In this document: positions 21,401 to 27,912 of the stretch, piece by piece
How the letters are laid out: the number at the start of each line of letters is the position of its first letter
Numbering within the stretch: the first letter of the stretch is position 1
Assembly (NCBI RefSeq): GCF_037975245.1
Contig: NC_092576.1
Location: 11,353,111 to 11,417,110, forward strand
Origin: Apostichopus japonicus
Lineage: Eukaryota; Echinodermata; Holothuroidea; Aspidochirotida; Stichopodidae
Reading direction: 5' to 3'
Length of the DNA: 64,000 nucleotides
The notes under the pieces: generated by a model
What the model was told of the DNA's origin: nothing
The model's input: only the letters and a program-made list of their open reading frames with translations
Database searches by the model: none
Made by a program: the position numbers and the translations under genes

Positions 21401-23864
21401 AAAATATCCAAAATATTTAGATTAGTTTTAAGTTTCTTTTAACTCCAATCTTTGCCCATCACCTTATTTATCCCAGCTCTGTATTATGTCTAAAGAAAAC
21501 ATAACCACTGTTGATGAGTAACATTGTAGAACATGGTCAAAGTATGAGAACCCAAAGTTTACACCATGTAAATTTAAATGTACGATATCAATTTGATTCT
21601 ATCTGCAGCCGTTTTATGGAGGTAAAGTCCACCGAATATCAGGAGAGGTAAAAAATCCTGATAAGCAAACTATATGTCAGATCTCAGGGGAATGGAACGG
21701 TACATTGGAACTGGTGTATTCCAGCGTAAGTATTTGTACCACGTTGAAACAGATTAACGACGATAAAAGGCTGTAAAATAATTAACTGTCACTCACAAAC
21801 TTGAGGTGATAGTTTCTGTCCCACCTCTCGATAGGATTCATGTTCAATTCCTCACCAGGACACAAATTTATCTCGAACTATTCAAAGTCCAGGCATGAGC
21901 TTTTTCTGCGAATAAGCGGAATATCCGGGATTTCTTTTCTACCATGGGGACCAAACTGTTATCCTAACACACTGTAGCATACACAAACTGGAGCCTATAC
22001 CGCAATTTTTGCAAAATTCCGTGATTTTTTTTAACCCCAGGCTCATCCCTGTTGCTATGAAAGCTAGTGGTCATCCACAACCATAACATTGATAGACTTC
22101 CAGCAGAGCTAACTGTTGTCATGTTGAGCTGTCCTTTGGGAAATGATAAAACTAAAACTAAACTTTGAAATGCAGTATCTGGATAGTCATGGGTTCGAGC
22201 ATCGACTGAAACGCCATTCAAGCTGTCATAAGTTGTAACAAAGACAGCGGTGGTACTGGGCATTGTTGCTGGTAAGGGTGAGGTCCTTGGGATAGTGATA
22301 CCGGCAATCACAAATCCACACTACACATTTGAGACTGGGACAATGGATTGTAAACAGTTTTCTTCTATATCATGTTACTTTTAAAGAACTTCAGTTGTGC
22401 CCTCACATAGTCTCAACAAAATTCATGTTTTCATATGAAATTTCCCCAAAACAATTGGTATTCCTTTATATCCCTCTTATAGGGTGAGAAAAAGACAATT
22501 GACACAACAAGATATCCCGCCTATCCCAAGAGGGTACGTCCCGTCAGCAAACAGGGGCTGTTTGAATCACGTCGCCTATGGCAACACGTCACTGCTAGTC
22601 TGAAGAGTGGTGATGTCAACACAGCAACCGAGCACAAAAAATATGTAAGTAATATTTATTTTTTTTCTTTATAAATCACAGTTATACTTTTATAAATTTA
22701 TTTCGGATGAGATCTTCCTTTTTCCCCATCGAGGAGATAATTTTTTGTGTTTGAGTTCAACAAGTTTCATTTACACACAGAAGAGGTGGAAAGGAACAAA
22801 CAACTTCAAACAACAAAATATAAAATTAAATGTAAATAATAAAACGATAAGTTATAACATAAATTTAAAATATACCAAATAAAACAACAAAATATAAAAA
22901 ATTATAAAGAAATCAGAGAATCAGACAAATAATGAAAAGTTAAGTGATTGAGATATTAGGGAAAGTTTAAAGTGAAATTTGCTGGTTACCTTAATAAAGG
23001 ACAAACCAACGAAGTAACATAACAGAGTTCTGTTTCACTAATTTGCACAAACCTGATGAAGGCCCAAGCATTTTGTTTTTGATATAACACTGCAAACAAT
23101 GGGGTTCTCATTTGTGTAAACAAAATTTTCCTTTTGGTTCTGTGCCATGAGATCTTTCTAGGTATTCCAGAACTGATAGATCATCTTGCGACGGTGATCA
23201 TCCTATTCAGATTGATGACTGTAACAGTGCATCCCTAGAGTCTTGTACACAAATTAGGCTAGGCCTGCATATATGTACTGTGACTGTGTGTTAGGCTAAG
23301 GCTAAGTTGATGTATATATGCTTTGACCAATGTATCTCATTCAAACAAATGGAACTGGTAGATCATCTTGTGACGGTAATCATCCTATTAAGATTGATGA
23401 CTGTAACAGTGCATCCCTAGAGTCTTTTACACAAATTAGGCTAGGCCTGCATATGTGTACTGTGACTGTGTGTTAGGCTAAGGCTAAGTTGATGTATTCG
23501 CTTTGAACAATGTAGATCATTCAAACAAATTCAACTGACTGAAACTCAATTCACTAAATTGTTACTATGTACCATACGTTCATATAAAAGAAAGAAACAA
23601 TGAAAAATGAAATGAGATTTCATGTCAATCTGATTTTGTAATAGAAATGGTTGATGAATGTTAAGCAGCTAGGATCTGTATTCATCTGCCATGCAAAGTC
23701 AGGTAGGGATTTATCTTGCAATGTTTTCTTTTGTGCAGTTGGAGGAGAGGCAGAGGCGAGAAGAGAGGGAACGTTTAGCCGAAAAGAAAACCTGGCAGAC
23801 AAAATTATTCCACAAGGAAGGAGAGGGATGGCGGTATAGCAATCCACTGAAGCAAAAGGCGTGA
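3402..23864 (+). CDS. OSBPL11-like: Oxysterol-binding protein-related protein, OSBPL10/11 type (17-exon gene model)
   Basis: Lipid-transfer protein of the ORP family: an N-terminal PH domain targets phosphoinositide membranes and a C-terminal ORD carries sterol or phospholipid, usually in exchange for PI4P, at membrane contact sites. Join of 3402-3424, 4381-4486, 5328-5375, 6882-7034, 8244-8423, 9608-9649, 10920-11062, 12864-13006, 14686-14816, 16231-16316, 16817-16898, 18076-18271, 19348-19458, 20594-20754, 21609-21725, 22483-22644, 23739-23864. All junctions are GT/AG and phases match, giving 669 residues. PH domain is about residues 11-105 ([17 protein letters not shown]); ORD about 300-650 with [12 protein letters not shown], the ORP fingerprint EQVSHHPP (437-444), [10 protein letters not shown] and a basic C-terminal helix. 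Vertebrate OSBPL11 is about 747 aa; the shorter length reflects a short N-terminus and linker. LMLKATS and [16 protein letters not shown] favour OSBPL10/11 over OSBPL9. No FFAT motif was seen. A further upstream exon is possible because an acceptor (gctgcag) precedes the ATG. Confidence 0.93.
4381..4486 (+). CDS. OSBPL11-like: OSBPL coding exon 2 (PH domain start)
   Basis: Acceptor gataatccag, donor ATG|gtgaga. Residues 8-43 include [19 protein letters not shown], the first beta strands of an ORP PH domain, closely matching human OSBPL9/10/11. Ends in phase 0. Confidence 0.95.
4903..5205. repeat. 13/26-bp minisatellite in OSBPL intron 2
   Basis: Tandem gtaggctataac / cataggctataac units, about 23 copies of 13 bp alternating between two variants, so the effective period is often 26 bp. 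Confidence 0.9.
5328..5375 (+). CDS. OSBPL11-like: OSBPL coding exon 3 (PH domain)
   Basis: Acceptor atttcag, donor GGG|gtgagt. It encodes 16 residues with KVRGGVNLG, matching the KPRGxLxLxGA segment of OSBPL10/11. Phase 0 at both ends. The downstream intron is filled by a 126-bp satellite. Confidence 0.93.
5486..6765. repeat. 126-bp satellite in OSBPL intron 3
   Basis: The anchor tctgca recurs at about 5651, 5782, 5903, 6040, 6166, 6292, 6418, 6555 and 6681. Spacing is 126 bp, or 137 bp where one more 11-mer is present. The unit is itself made of tacaatgtaca-like 11-mers. Reading frames through it are not genes. Confidence 0.9.
6882..7034 (+). CDS. OSBPL11-like: OSBPL coding exon 4 (PH domain C-terminal half)
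   Basis: Acceptor atgtcag, donor GTG|gtgagt. 51 residues: [10 protein letters not shown], then [18 protein letters not shown], the PH C-terminal helix with its conserved Trp. Phase 0. Confidence 0.96.
7420..7582 (+). mobile_element. MITE family M1, copy 2 (OSBPL intron 4)
   Basis: 163 bp, ends CAGGCACGAGC / GCTCATCCCTG, with a perfect 6-bp target duplication ACAAAG on both sides (7414-7419, 7583-7588). Same orientation as copy 1. Confidence 0.87.
8244..8423 (+). CDS. OSBPL11-like: OSBPL coding exon 5 (linker)
   Basis: Acceptor attccacag, donor GAG|gtaatc. 60 residues, Ser-rich with a Gln/Glu-rich helical stretch ending in ALVRDIE, which matches the RDLIRRIE region after the PH domain of OSBPL11. 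Confidence 0.92.
8600..8990. other. OSBPL intron 5 with degraded SINE/LINE tail
   Basis: Begins with a (TAA)n tract and a fragment containing atatttatatagggc and gctcaaagcgatttata, typical of a retroposon 3' tail in reverse. The rest is A-rich sequence with no recognisable feature. Confidence 0.4.
9055..9330. repeat. Three tandem copies of a roughly 93-bp unit
   Basis: The unit contains gacagaccaaaggatgat, gggtttgtgtc and ctatctggagggtggg, followed by gaaggggggg. Three copies with small indels in the G-runs, in OSBPL intron 5. Confidence 0.85.
9608..9649 (+). CDS. OSBPL11-like: OSBPL coding exon 6 (14-codon microexon)
   Basis: Acceptor tttccag, donor CCT|gtgagt. It encodes [14 protein letters not shown], which continues the vertebrate LPxSGxLxxLDQD segment into exon 7. 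Its 42 nt and phase 0 ends mean skipping would keep the frame. Confidence 0.88.
9650..10919. other. OSBPL intron 6
   Basis: Unique-looking intron sequence, no recognised element. It ends in a purine-rich then C/T-rich stretch just before the exon 7 acceptor. Short reading frames here lack protein features. Confidence 0.4.
10920..11062 (+). CDS. OSBPL11-like: OSBPL coding exon 7
   Basis: Acceptor ccactacag, donor CAG|gtatga, phase 2 out. [20 protein letters not shown] matches OSBPL11. The last 25 nt and the donor recur at 11179 and 11320, see the 141-bp tandem repeat. Confidence 0.93.
11038..11455 (+). repeat. 141-bp tandem triplication spanning exon 7 end and its 5' splice site
   Basis: Copies start at 11038, 11179 and 11320, exactly 141 bp apart. 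Each has tatcacagtccatggcaaac, then (atc)ag|gtatgaaag, so each carries the last 25 nt of exon 7 (22 in copy 3), a donor site and about 116 nt of intron. Copies 2 and 3 have lost the atc or gained point changes only. Confidence 0.92.
11588..12285. mobile_element. Non-autonomous hAT element, CCGG-rich ends
   Basis: Starts TAGGGATGCACCGGAT and ends ATCCGGTGCATCCCTA, exact inverted ends of the common hAT type. It is flanked by a perfect 8-bp duplication GTTAATAA (11580-11587, 12286-12293). The subterminal regions repeat CCGGCCGGAACCGGAT motifs. 698 bp without a transposase. Confidence 0.93.
12864..13006 (+). CDS. OSBPL11-like: OSBPL coding exon 8 (variable linker)
   Basis: Acceptor ttgttcag, donor CTG|gtgagt. 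The one-base entry phase fits exon 7. It encodes an Asn/Ser/Gln-rich linker of about 48 residues with no clear homology, as expected between PH and ORD. A second AG at 12873 would break the frame. Confidence 0.82.
13012..13282. repeat. About 47-bp minisatellite next to exon 8
   Basis: Five units of gttaagtagtaatggtagga / tacagctaagtaataaatga. The array is bracketed by the direct repeat gttgtcaaagtcaactctg at 13012 and 13263; the first copy begins at the exon 8 donor. Confidence 0.85.
13316..13479 (+). mobile_element. MITE family M1, copy 3 (OSBPL intron 8)
   Basis: 164 bp, ends CAGGCATGAGC / GCTCATCCCTG, full body conserved. The target duplication is unclear (ctgaat against cctgat). Same orientation as the other four copies. 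Confidence 0.83.
13480..14685. other. OSBPL intron 8, remainder
   Basis: Mostly unique. It holds a C-run at 13965-13981 and, at 14585-14645, a retroposon 3' tail with gtaaagcgcctagaggcctt and ggcgctatattaag, typical of LINE/SINE ends in animal genomes. Confidence 0.45.
14686..14816 (+). CDS. OSBPL11-like: OSBPL coding exon 9 (ORD entry)
   Basis: Acceptor caccggcag, donor AGA|gtaaga. An acidic stretch ([14 protein letters not shown]) leads into [18 protein letters not shown], the start of the ORD lid region in OSBPL10/11. Confidence 0.95.
14905..15212 (-). mobile_element. tRNA-derived SINE family S2, reverse orientation
   Basis: The reverse complement starts gtgctgtggccgagtggat (A box, Ser/Leu-type head), has ggttcgattcccggcc (B box) near 15121-15140, and ends in an (ATT)n-like tail at 14905-14925. 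It does not fold as a clean tRNA, so it is a SINE rather than a functional tRNA gene. Confidence 0.75.
15321..15617 (+). mobile_element. tRNA-derived SINE family S3, copy 1
   Basis: Head ggcagtggacttgtgatcta with B box ggttcgagtcccggcc, then ttgtccttgggctaaggcag and cacataggtggtgtataaat, ending in (ATT)n. Related copies lie at 25735-26045 (+) and 57436-57822 (-). Confidence 0.8.
15833..16200. mobile_element. MITE family M2 with TTAA target site, copy 1 (OSBPL intron 9)
   Basis: The ends are inverted: TTAAAGGCATTGAAGACT at the left and AGTCTTCACACCCTTTAA at the right (as aagtcttcacaccctttaa). TTAA at both ends is the target site of piggyBac- and Kolobok-type elements. About 365 bp, noncoding. 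A second copy is at 46932-47298. Confidence 0.82.
16231..16316 (+). CDS. OSBPL11-like: OSBPL coding exon 10 (ORD)
   Basis: Acceptor ctgcacag, donor AAG|gtaagt. It encodes [20 protein letters not shown], nearly identical to human OSBPL9/10/11. Confidence 0.97.
16817..16898 (+). CDS. OSBPL11-like: OSBPL coding exon 11 (ORD)
   Basis: Acceptor ttgacag, donor AAG|gttagt. 27 codons ending [13 protein letters not shown], matching OSBPL11. A SINE tail, (ATGT)n, starts only a few bases inside the following intron. Confidence 0.95.
16903..17150 (-). mobile_element. tRNA-derived SINE family S1, copy B
   Basis: The reverse complement begins tggagtgttagctcagtgg (A box) and has ccggttcgagtcactcc (B box), then the S1 body and an (ACAT)n tail. 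The tail touches the donor site of OSBPL exon 11. Confidence 0.88.
17215..17771 (+). mobile_element. LINE 3' remnant (reverse transcriptase C-terminal end)
   Basis: Reading across one frameshift gives [24 protein letters not shown] and RKYSLLKFSSY, the typical post-RT tail of CR1/L2-like LINEs, followed by a T-rich 3' region ending near aataaatacatg. Non-functional. Confidence 0.7.
18076..18271 (+). CDS. OSBPL11-like: OSBPL coding exon 12 (ORP fingerprint)
   Basis: Acceptor gctttcag, donor CAG|gtaaaa. It starts [18 protein letters not shown] and ends [13 protein letters not shown], the signature that contacts PI4P and lipid cargo. A roughly 30-residue Ser/Thr/Pro-rich loop lies between, as in OSBPL10/11. 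Confidence 0.98.
18272..18980. other. OSBPL intron 12, first part
   Basis: No recognised element in this stretch; ordinary AT-rich intron sequence up to MITE copy 4. Confidence 0.4.
18992..19153 (+). mobile_element. MITE family M1, copy 4 (OSBPL intron 12)
   Basis: 162 bp, starts CAGGCATGAGC and ends with a mutated GCTCATCCCAGT. The 6-bp target duplication CAATAG flanks it (18986-18991, 19154-19159). Same orientation as the other copies. Confidence 0.85.
19348..19458 (+). CDS. OSBPL11-like: OSBPL coding exon 13 (ORD)
   Basis: Acceptor ctcacag, donor AAG|gtacag. It encodes SAFYAECPS then [20 protein letters not shown], close to OSBPL11. Phase 1 entry and exit. Confidence 0.97.
19579..20067. 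mobile_element. Probable hAT-like non-autonomous element (OSBPL intron 13)
   Basis: The left end CAGGGATGTGCCCACGCTGG and the right end (read inverted) CAAGGCTGTGCCCAGAATTT form an imperfect terminal inverted repeat. ATGAT lies on both outer sides. About 489 bp, noncoding, GC-rich at the left end. Confidence 0.6.
20594..20754 (+). CDS. OSBPL11-like: OSBPL coding exon 14 (ORD)
   Basis: Acceptor cttgacag, donor AAG|gtaatc. It encodes [17 protein letters not shown] and [12 protein letters not shown], core ORD beta-barrel strands. A short, diverged copy of its 3' half follows in the intron (20886-20945). Confidence 0.97.
20886..20945 (+). pseudogene. Diverged duplicate of part of OSBPL exon 14
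   Basis: gagctaaggggaaagtagta, then ttcagtgcccctcacactgg and ttgccatgccgatgtaac, parallels the exon 14 stretch encoding [18 protein letters not shown]. It has an in-frame stop and no acceptor, so it is a small local duplication. Confidence 0.7.
21205..21302 (-). mobile_element. tRNA-derived SINE family S1, truncated copy C
   Basis: Only the 3' part is present: (ATGT)n tail, agatcctcctgcaagcagga and gcaagctgaccgaagtcagt, in OSBPL intron 14. The tRNA-like head is missing, as with 5'-truncated retroposition. Confidence 0.85.
21609..21725 (+). CDS. OSBPL11-like: OSBPL coding exon 15 (ORD)
   Basis: Acceptor atctgcag, donor AGC|gtaagt. 39 codons: [14 protein letters not shown] and [11 protein letters not shown], matching the OSBPL10/11 barrel. 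Confidence 0.97.
21890..22051 (+). mobile_element. MITE family M1, copy 5 (OSBPL intron 15)
   Basis: 162 bp, ends CAGGCATGAGC / GCTCATCCCTG. No clear target duplication. Fifth copy in the same orientation. Confidence 0.83.
22483..22644 (+). CDS. OSBPL11-like: OSBPL coding exon 16 (ORD)
   Basis: Acceptor ctcttatag, donor TAT|gtaagt. 54 codons with [20 protein letters not shown] and TATEHK, matching the conserved ExSRxLW segment. Confidence 0.97.
22645..23174. other. OSBPL intron 16, first part
   Basis: A-rich sequence with ataaaacaacaaaatataaa-type low complexity at 22800-22900; no recognised gene or element. Confidence 0.4.
23175..23535. repeat. 182-bp tandem duplication in OSBPL intron 16
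   Basis: Two near-identical copies; tcatcttg is at 23181 and 23363. Shared blocks include agattgatgactgtaacagt and aggctaaggctaagttgatg. Confidence 0.9.
23739..23864 (+). CDS. OSBPL11-like: OSBPL terminal coding exon 17
   Basis: Acceptor ttgtgcag. It encodes [19 protein letters not shown], the basic C-terminal helix, then [15 protein letters not shown] and stop TGA at 23862-23864. Confidence 0.97.
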   Translation: MEERQRREERERLAEKKTWQTKLFHKEGEGWRYSNPLKQKA

Positions 23865-23973
23865 ATAGTTAAATCGATTCCGAATAAGAGTAGCAGTAAT
23901 TACCTCGCCGTCATCTTGAAGGATCCAGTCCGGCATCCCAACTACGACATCCTCTGCGGTCCATTTGTTGGTA

Positions 23974-23979
23974 AATAAA
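23974..23979 (+). terminator. Possible polyadenylation signal of the OSBPL gene
   Basis: AATAAA 110 bp after the stop codon. It fits a short 3' UTR ending before the 24-bp minisatellite. Later signals cannot be excluded. Confidence 0.4.
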
Positions 23980-24102
23980 ACTAGAGTACCCTTACATAAC
24001 AAGCAGGGCGGTAGATTGTGTGATGTGTTCCTTTCTGGCAACAGACCTTGAAGTGCTTGATAAATCAGCTTGCAAGGCACTCAGTTTACAATGTATAATA
24101 CC

Positions 24103-24683
24103 ATGGATACATATCCAAAGATTGGCATAGATACATTTCCAAAGATTTGCACGGATACATATCCAAAGATTGGCATGGATACATATCCAAAGATCGGCAT
24201 GGATACATATCCAAAGATTGGCATGGATACATACCCAAAGATTGGCATGGATACATATCCAAAGATCGGCATGGATACATATCCAAAGATCGGCATGGAT
24301 ACATACCCAAAGATTGGCATGGATACACATCCAAAGATGGGCATGGATACATATCCAAAGATCGGCATGGAAACACATCCAAAGATCGGCATGGATACAC
24401 ATCCAAAGATCGGCATGGATACATATATCCAAGATCGGCATGGATACATACCCAAAGATCGGCATGGATACATATCCAAAGATCGGCATGGATACATATC
24501 CAAAGATTGGCATGGATACATATCCAAAGATCGGCATGGATACGTATCCAAAGATTGGCATGGATACGTATCCAAAGATTGGCATGGATACGTATCCAAA
24601 GATTGGCATGGATACATATCCAAACATTGGCATGGACACATATCCAAACATTGGCATGGATACATATCCAAAGATTGGATGTG
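24103..24683. repeat. 24-bp minisatellite downstream of OSBPL
   Basis: About 24 tandem units of ccaaagatyggcatggatac / atat. Because 24 is a multiple of three, several frames on both strands stay open. The resulting 180-220-residue reading frames (for example MDTYPKIG repeats) are best read as artefacts. Confidence 0.93.
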
Positions 24684-25555
24684 TCCAGTGGCATAGAGCT
24701 CTGTACTGTTATTAAGTTTCGTGACAGTTTACTTTACAGCAATTTTATCGGTTCGCTTAGATAATAATCCAGTGTTTGAGGTTTACAATACAATTGCTGT
24801 CATGTTACAAAAGGGACGGATGTATTCAATGGCAGCAGAACACTATATACTGTTATTGGAAGCTATTTGTTAATTTTTTTTTTTTCTGAAATTCCTCATG
24901 TTTTGATAAGTGATGTCACATTATATCACATTATATCATGAAAGACAGAAATTATTGTCAAATTATAAACTGCCACATTTCATGGATTAGTAAATATTAT
25001 TCAGTAAACCTTGTCTAAGTTCTGAAGGTGTTTAGGCCAAGAGGTTTGCCTATAATTGGTGTCACTTTTGCACAAGTGCCCAATCGTGATAACCAATTTA
25101 AAAAGCTATCCGCTTCTTTAAACCATGTTTTCATGAGAAAGTGTCCACAAAAAAAAAAAAAAAATGTCAAACGTTTGACTCTTGCTATGACCATGTTTTC
25201 TGAAAAATTCAAATGTGTGAACGAAAAAAAAAAATGTGAAGTGTACTTATAAGATTGAAAAGATTTGCATATAGATTCTGTTATTCACCATTCTACTTAT
25301 TATTCATTTCTAGATCATTTTTACCATTAAAAGAAGCAACGCTTACTGTTTGATTATGATGTTTCTTAACATGCAATTATAAAAATCCTTGTTGACACCT
25401 GTCTGTGTGAAGCATTGCAAGCTTATCATATTGAGTATGCACATTGTAGGTATGATATAAGTACTCAGTATGCAAATAAGGGGGTTGACTTGCACAACTT
25501 TTTATAGAAAAATCCTCTAAGGTAGGGACAATAAACAACGTGATGGACTCAACCA
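24684..25555. other. Intergenic, no recognised gene
   Basis: AT-rich sequence with poly-A runs (25148-25165, 25225-25236) and the inverted pair gtcaaacgtttgac at 25167. Nothing gene-like. Confidence 0.4.
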
Positions 25556-25725
25556 ATCAACTCGATAACCTTTCATACCATTATGCTCAAGTGTGCACAA
25601 TTCAAATACCTCACTTCTCGGTCACTACTTTGCAACATATCAACACCTCCTGGGGTTATCTCATAGCCACTATCCGGCACACAGAACTATATTTACAAGT
25701 TACCTCACATGAGTATGTGACCCCA
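25556..25725 (-). mobile_element. SINE family S3 fragment, reverse orientation
   Basis: caacacctcctggggttatc, then ggcacacagaactatattta and caagttacctcacatgagta, parallels 57546-57690 of the full reverse S3 copy. The tRNA-like head is absent. Confidence 0.6.
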
Positions 25726-25734
25726 TATGTGAGT

Positions 25735-26045
25735 GTGGTGGCCAATTGGCTAAGGCGTCGGACTCGTGATCCAAGGATTGCTGGTTCGATTCCTGCCTAG
25801 TTCATTACGTTGTGTCCTTGGGCAAGATGCTTTATCTCAATTGCCTCTCTCCACCCTGCAGGGGTTAAATGGGTACCTGTGAGGTAACTTGTCATTGGGT
25901 GCAGTATATAACTGCTGCCGACTGGAGGGATTGTCTCTGGGACATTGACCATGGGGTAATATAACGTCTGTAAAGCGCTTTGAGACCTATAGCTGGTATA
26001 AAGTGCTATATAAAAAGCAAATATTATTATTATGATTATTATGTG
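25735..26045 (+). mobile_element. tRNA-derived SINE family S3, copy 2
   Basis: Head tggccaattggctaaggcgt (A-box like), ctcgtgatccaagga, B box ggttcgattcctgcc, then gtgtccttgggcaagatgct and the 3' end gtaaagcgctttgagacc with gtgctatataaa and a (TTA)n tail. Confidence 0.88.
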
Positions 26046-26290
26046 CACCTGGGTGAAGAGAAGCAATTGAGCTGAATCCCTTGCCCAGTAATGACCTAGC
26101 CATGACTTAAAACCTGCTTTCCTCAGATCGCAACACCAATTTTTTCAATTTCTTTATTCCGGTATAAATTACAAAATTTATAAATAGGACACATGTTCAT
26201 GATAAACAAAAGACGTAACATGTACAATCATGAAAGCATGAACAAATAAGAAATAAGATGGAGGATTAGAAGTTTGAAAGATTAAAAGGA

Positions 26291-26602
26291 TTATAACAGA
26301 GATTCTAAGAACCCATTTTGAATATAAATGGCTGCTCTGTAGATAAATGAGTTCTGAAAAAGCATAATTCTAAAAGTTGGCAAGATAGTAGGATTTCGTA
26401 GATTGTACTTGTTGGTTCTATTGCACAGAGAGATCAACTCGGAATGAAGTGGGTGATCTTTAGAACTATGTATATTCTTAGCTAGTCTTATGAATTCATT
26501 TCTAGCAGCAGTGTTTACTTTACCAACCAGGCTTTCAGAGTCGAGATTAAATATATTTGAGCAGTATTTCATGAAACCAAGGCTGTTATCTCTTGACAAC
26601 AC
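26291..26602 (-). mobile_element. LINE 3' remnant, reverse transcriptase C-terminal end
   Basis: An open minus-strand frame of 103 codons contains SLGFMKYCSNIFNLDS, HPLHSELISLCNRT and NKYNLRNPTILPTFR, typical of the region after the RT domain in CR1-like LINEs. 5' truncated, so not functional. Confidence 0.65.
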
Positions 26603-27020
26603 CTGTCTGTAAACTATATATGTATCGAGCTATGAACAATAAAGACCATCAACAGTGGTGCTCAGACCATCTGACAATCTTATTTTGTGACAGGATTGTG
26701 AAACAAACTCTGAACATTATTTATTTTTTTCTTTGCTGTCCTCTGTATACTGTATAACGATGTGATGATACACTGTAACATCTTGTCAGAAAATGTTCTC
26801 CGATTTTGCATTTGCTATGGTGTGATTAAAATCGGCGGAATAATAACCATCTCGTTAAATTTGGTCAGCCGTTGACTTCTTGCACGGTGGTACTTGAAAG
26901 CTAACCCCCCCCCCCCCCCCCCCATTCAAGAGAGCTAATTCAGGATGCGTAATGTACACACATTTCTTCCAGATATATTTTTTGTCTGTGTAAAGGTTGT
27001 GGTGTTTTTTTTTTCTTCCT

Positions 27021-27625
27021 TCAAGGTGATTCTATAATTGCTTCTATGCACAACTCTCTTTATCCTAAACCCAGGTCTTGCTTTGATATTTAGCTGACGA
27101 GTGTTCTGAACTGCCGCCTCGGAAATTCTTTATTACCATCATTTGGAGTATGACTGTCAACACAACATCAATTCAGTAATGTTCTAGAAAAGTTCAAAAA
27201 TGGCTGCTATCATTCCAGGTCTTTGACTTTAACATATGAAGACCTCAAATTTAAAAATCCTAAAGTCATGTTTTGAAATAAAAAAATAAATTGTTAAACC
27301 ATCGTATTTGCAACATTGTCAGGTTAGCACAGTTCAGTCAGTTATTTTGCAACTATGATCAAATCAGGAATTCTTGATTTTTTGTCTTTCACATGAATTG
27401 GTGCTTGGTCGATAATGGATGTGTTAATTACTTTTTTTGGTAAATGTAAAAGTTTCCCTGTAAGTTTTGTTTTTTCTTCTTTTGTCAATTTCATTTATTC
27501 TCTATGTTAGCAACTCATCCCATAACTTAACTTTTTTTCGTCTTTCCTTTGTGGTAACATTAAATGTATAATAAATATATTATTCTAATCTAAATGACCT
27601 GATATATATATATATATATATACAC

Positions 27626-27686
<61 letters not shown>

Positions 27687-27791
27687 AATATATATATATA
27701 TATACACATATAAATATATATATATATATATATACACATATAAATATATATATATATACACATATAAATATATATATATATATATATACAC

Positions 27792-27824
<33 letters not shown>

Positions 27825-27833
27825 CACGTATAA

Positions 27834-27912
<79 letters not shown>

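Noticed and set aside
24070-24764. Five overlapping 180-220-codon reading frames on both strands
   Set aside because: All come from the 24-bp minisatellite, which stays open in most frames.
25735-25805. Possible tRNA gene on the + strand
   Set aside because: Same reasoning: tRNA-like head of SINE S3 with a long non-tRNA body and (TTA)n tail.
27580-27911. Tyr/Ile-rich minus-strand frames
   Set aside because: (TA)n microsatellite.
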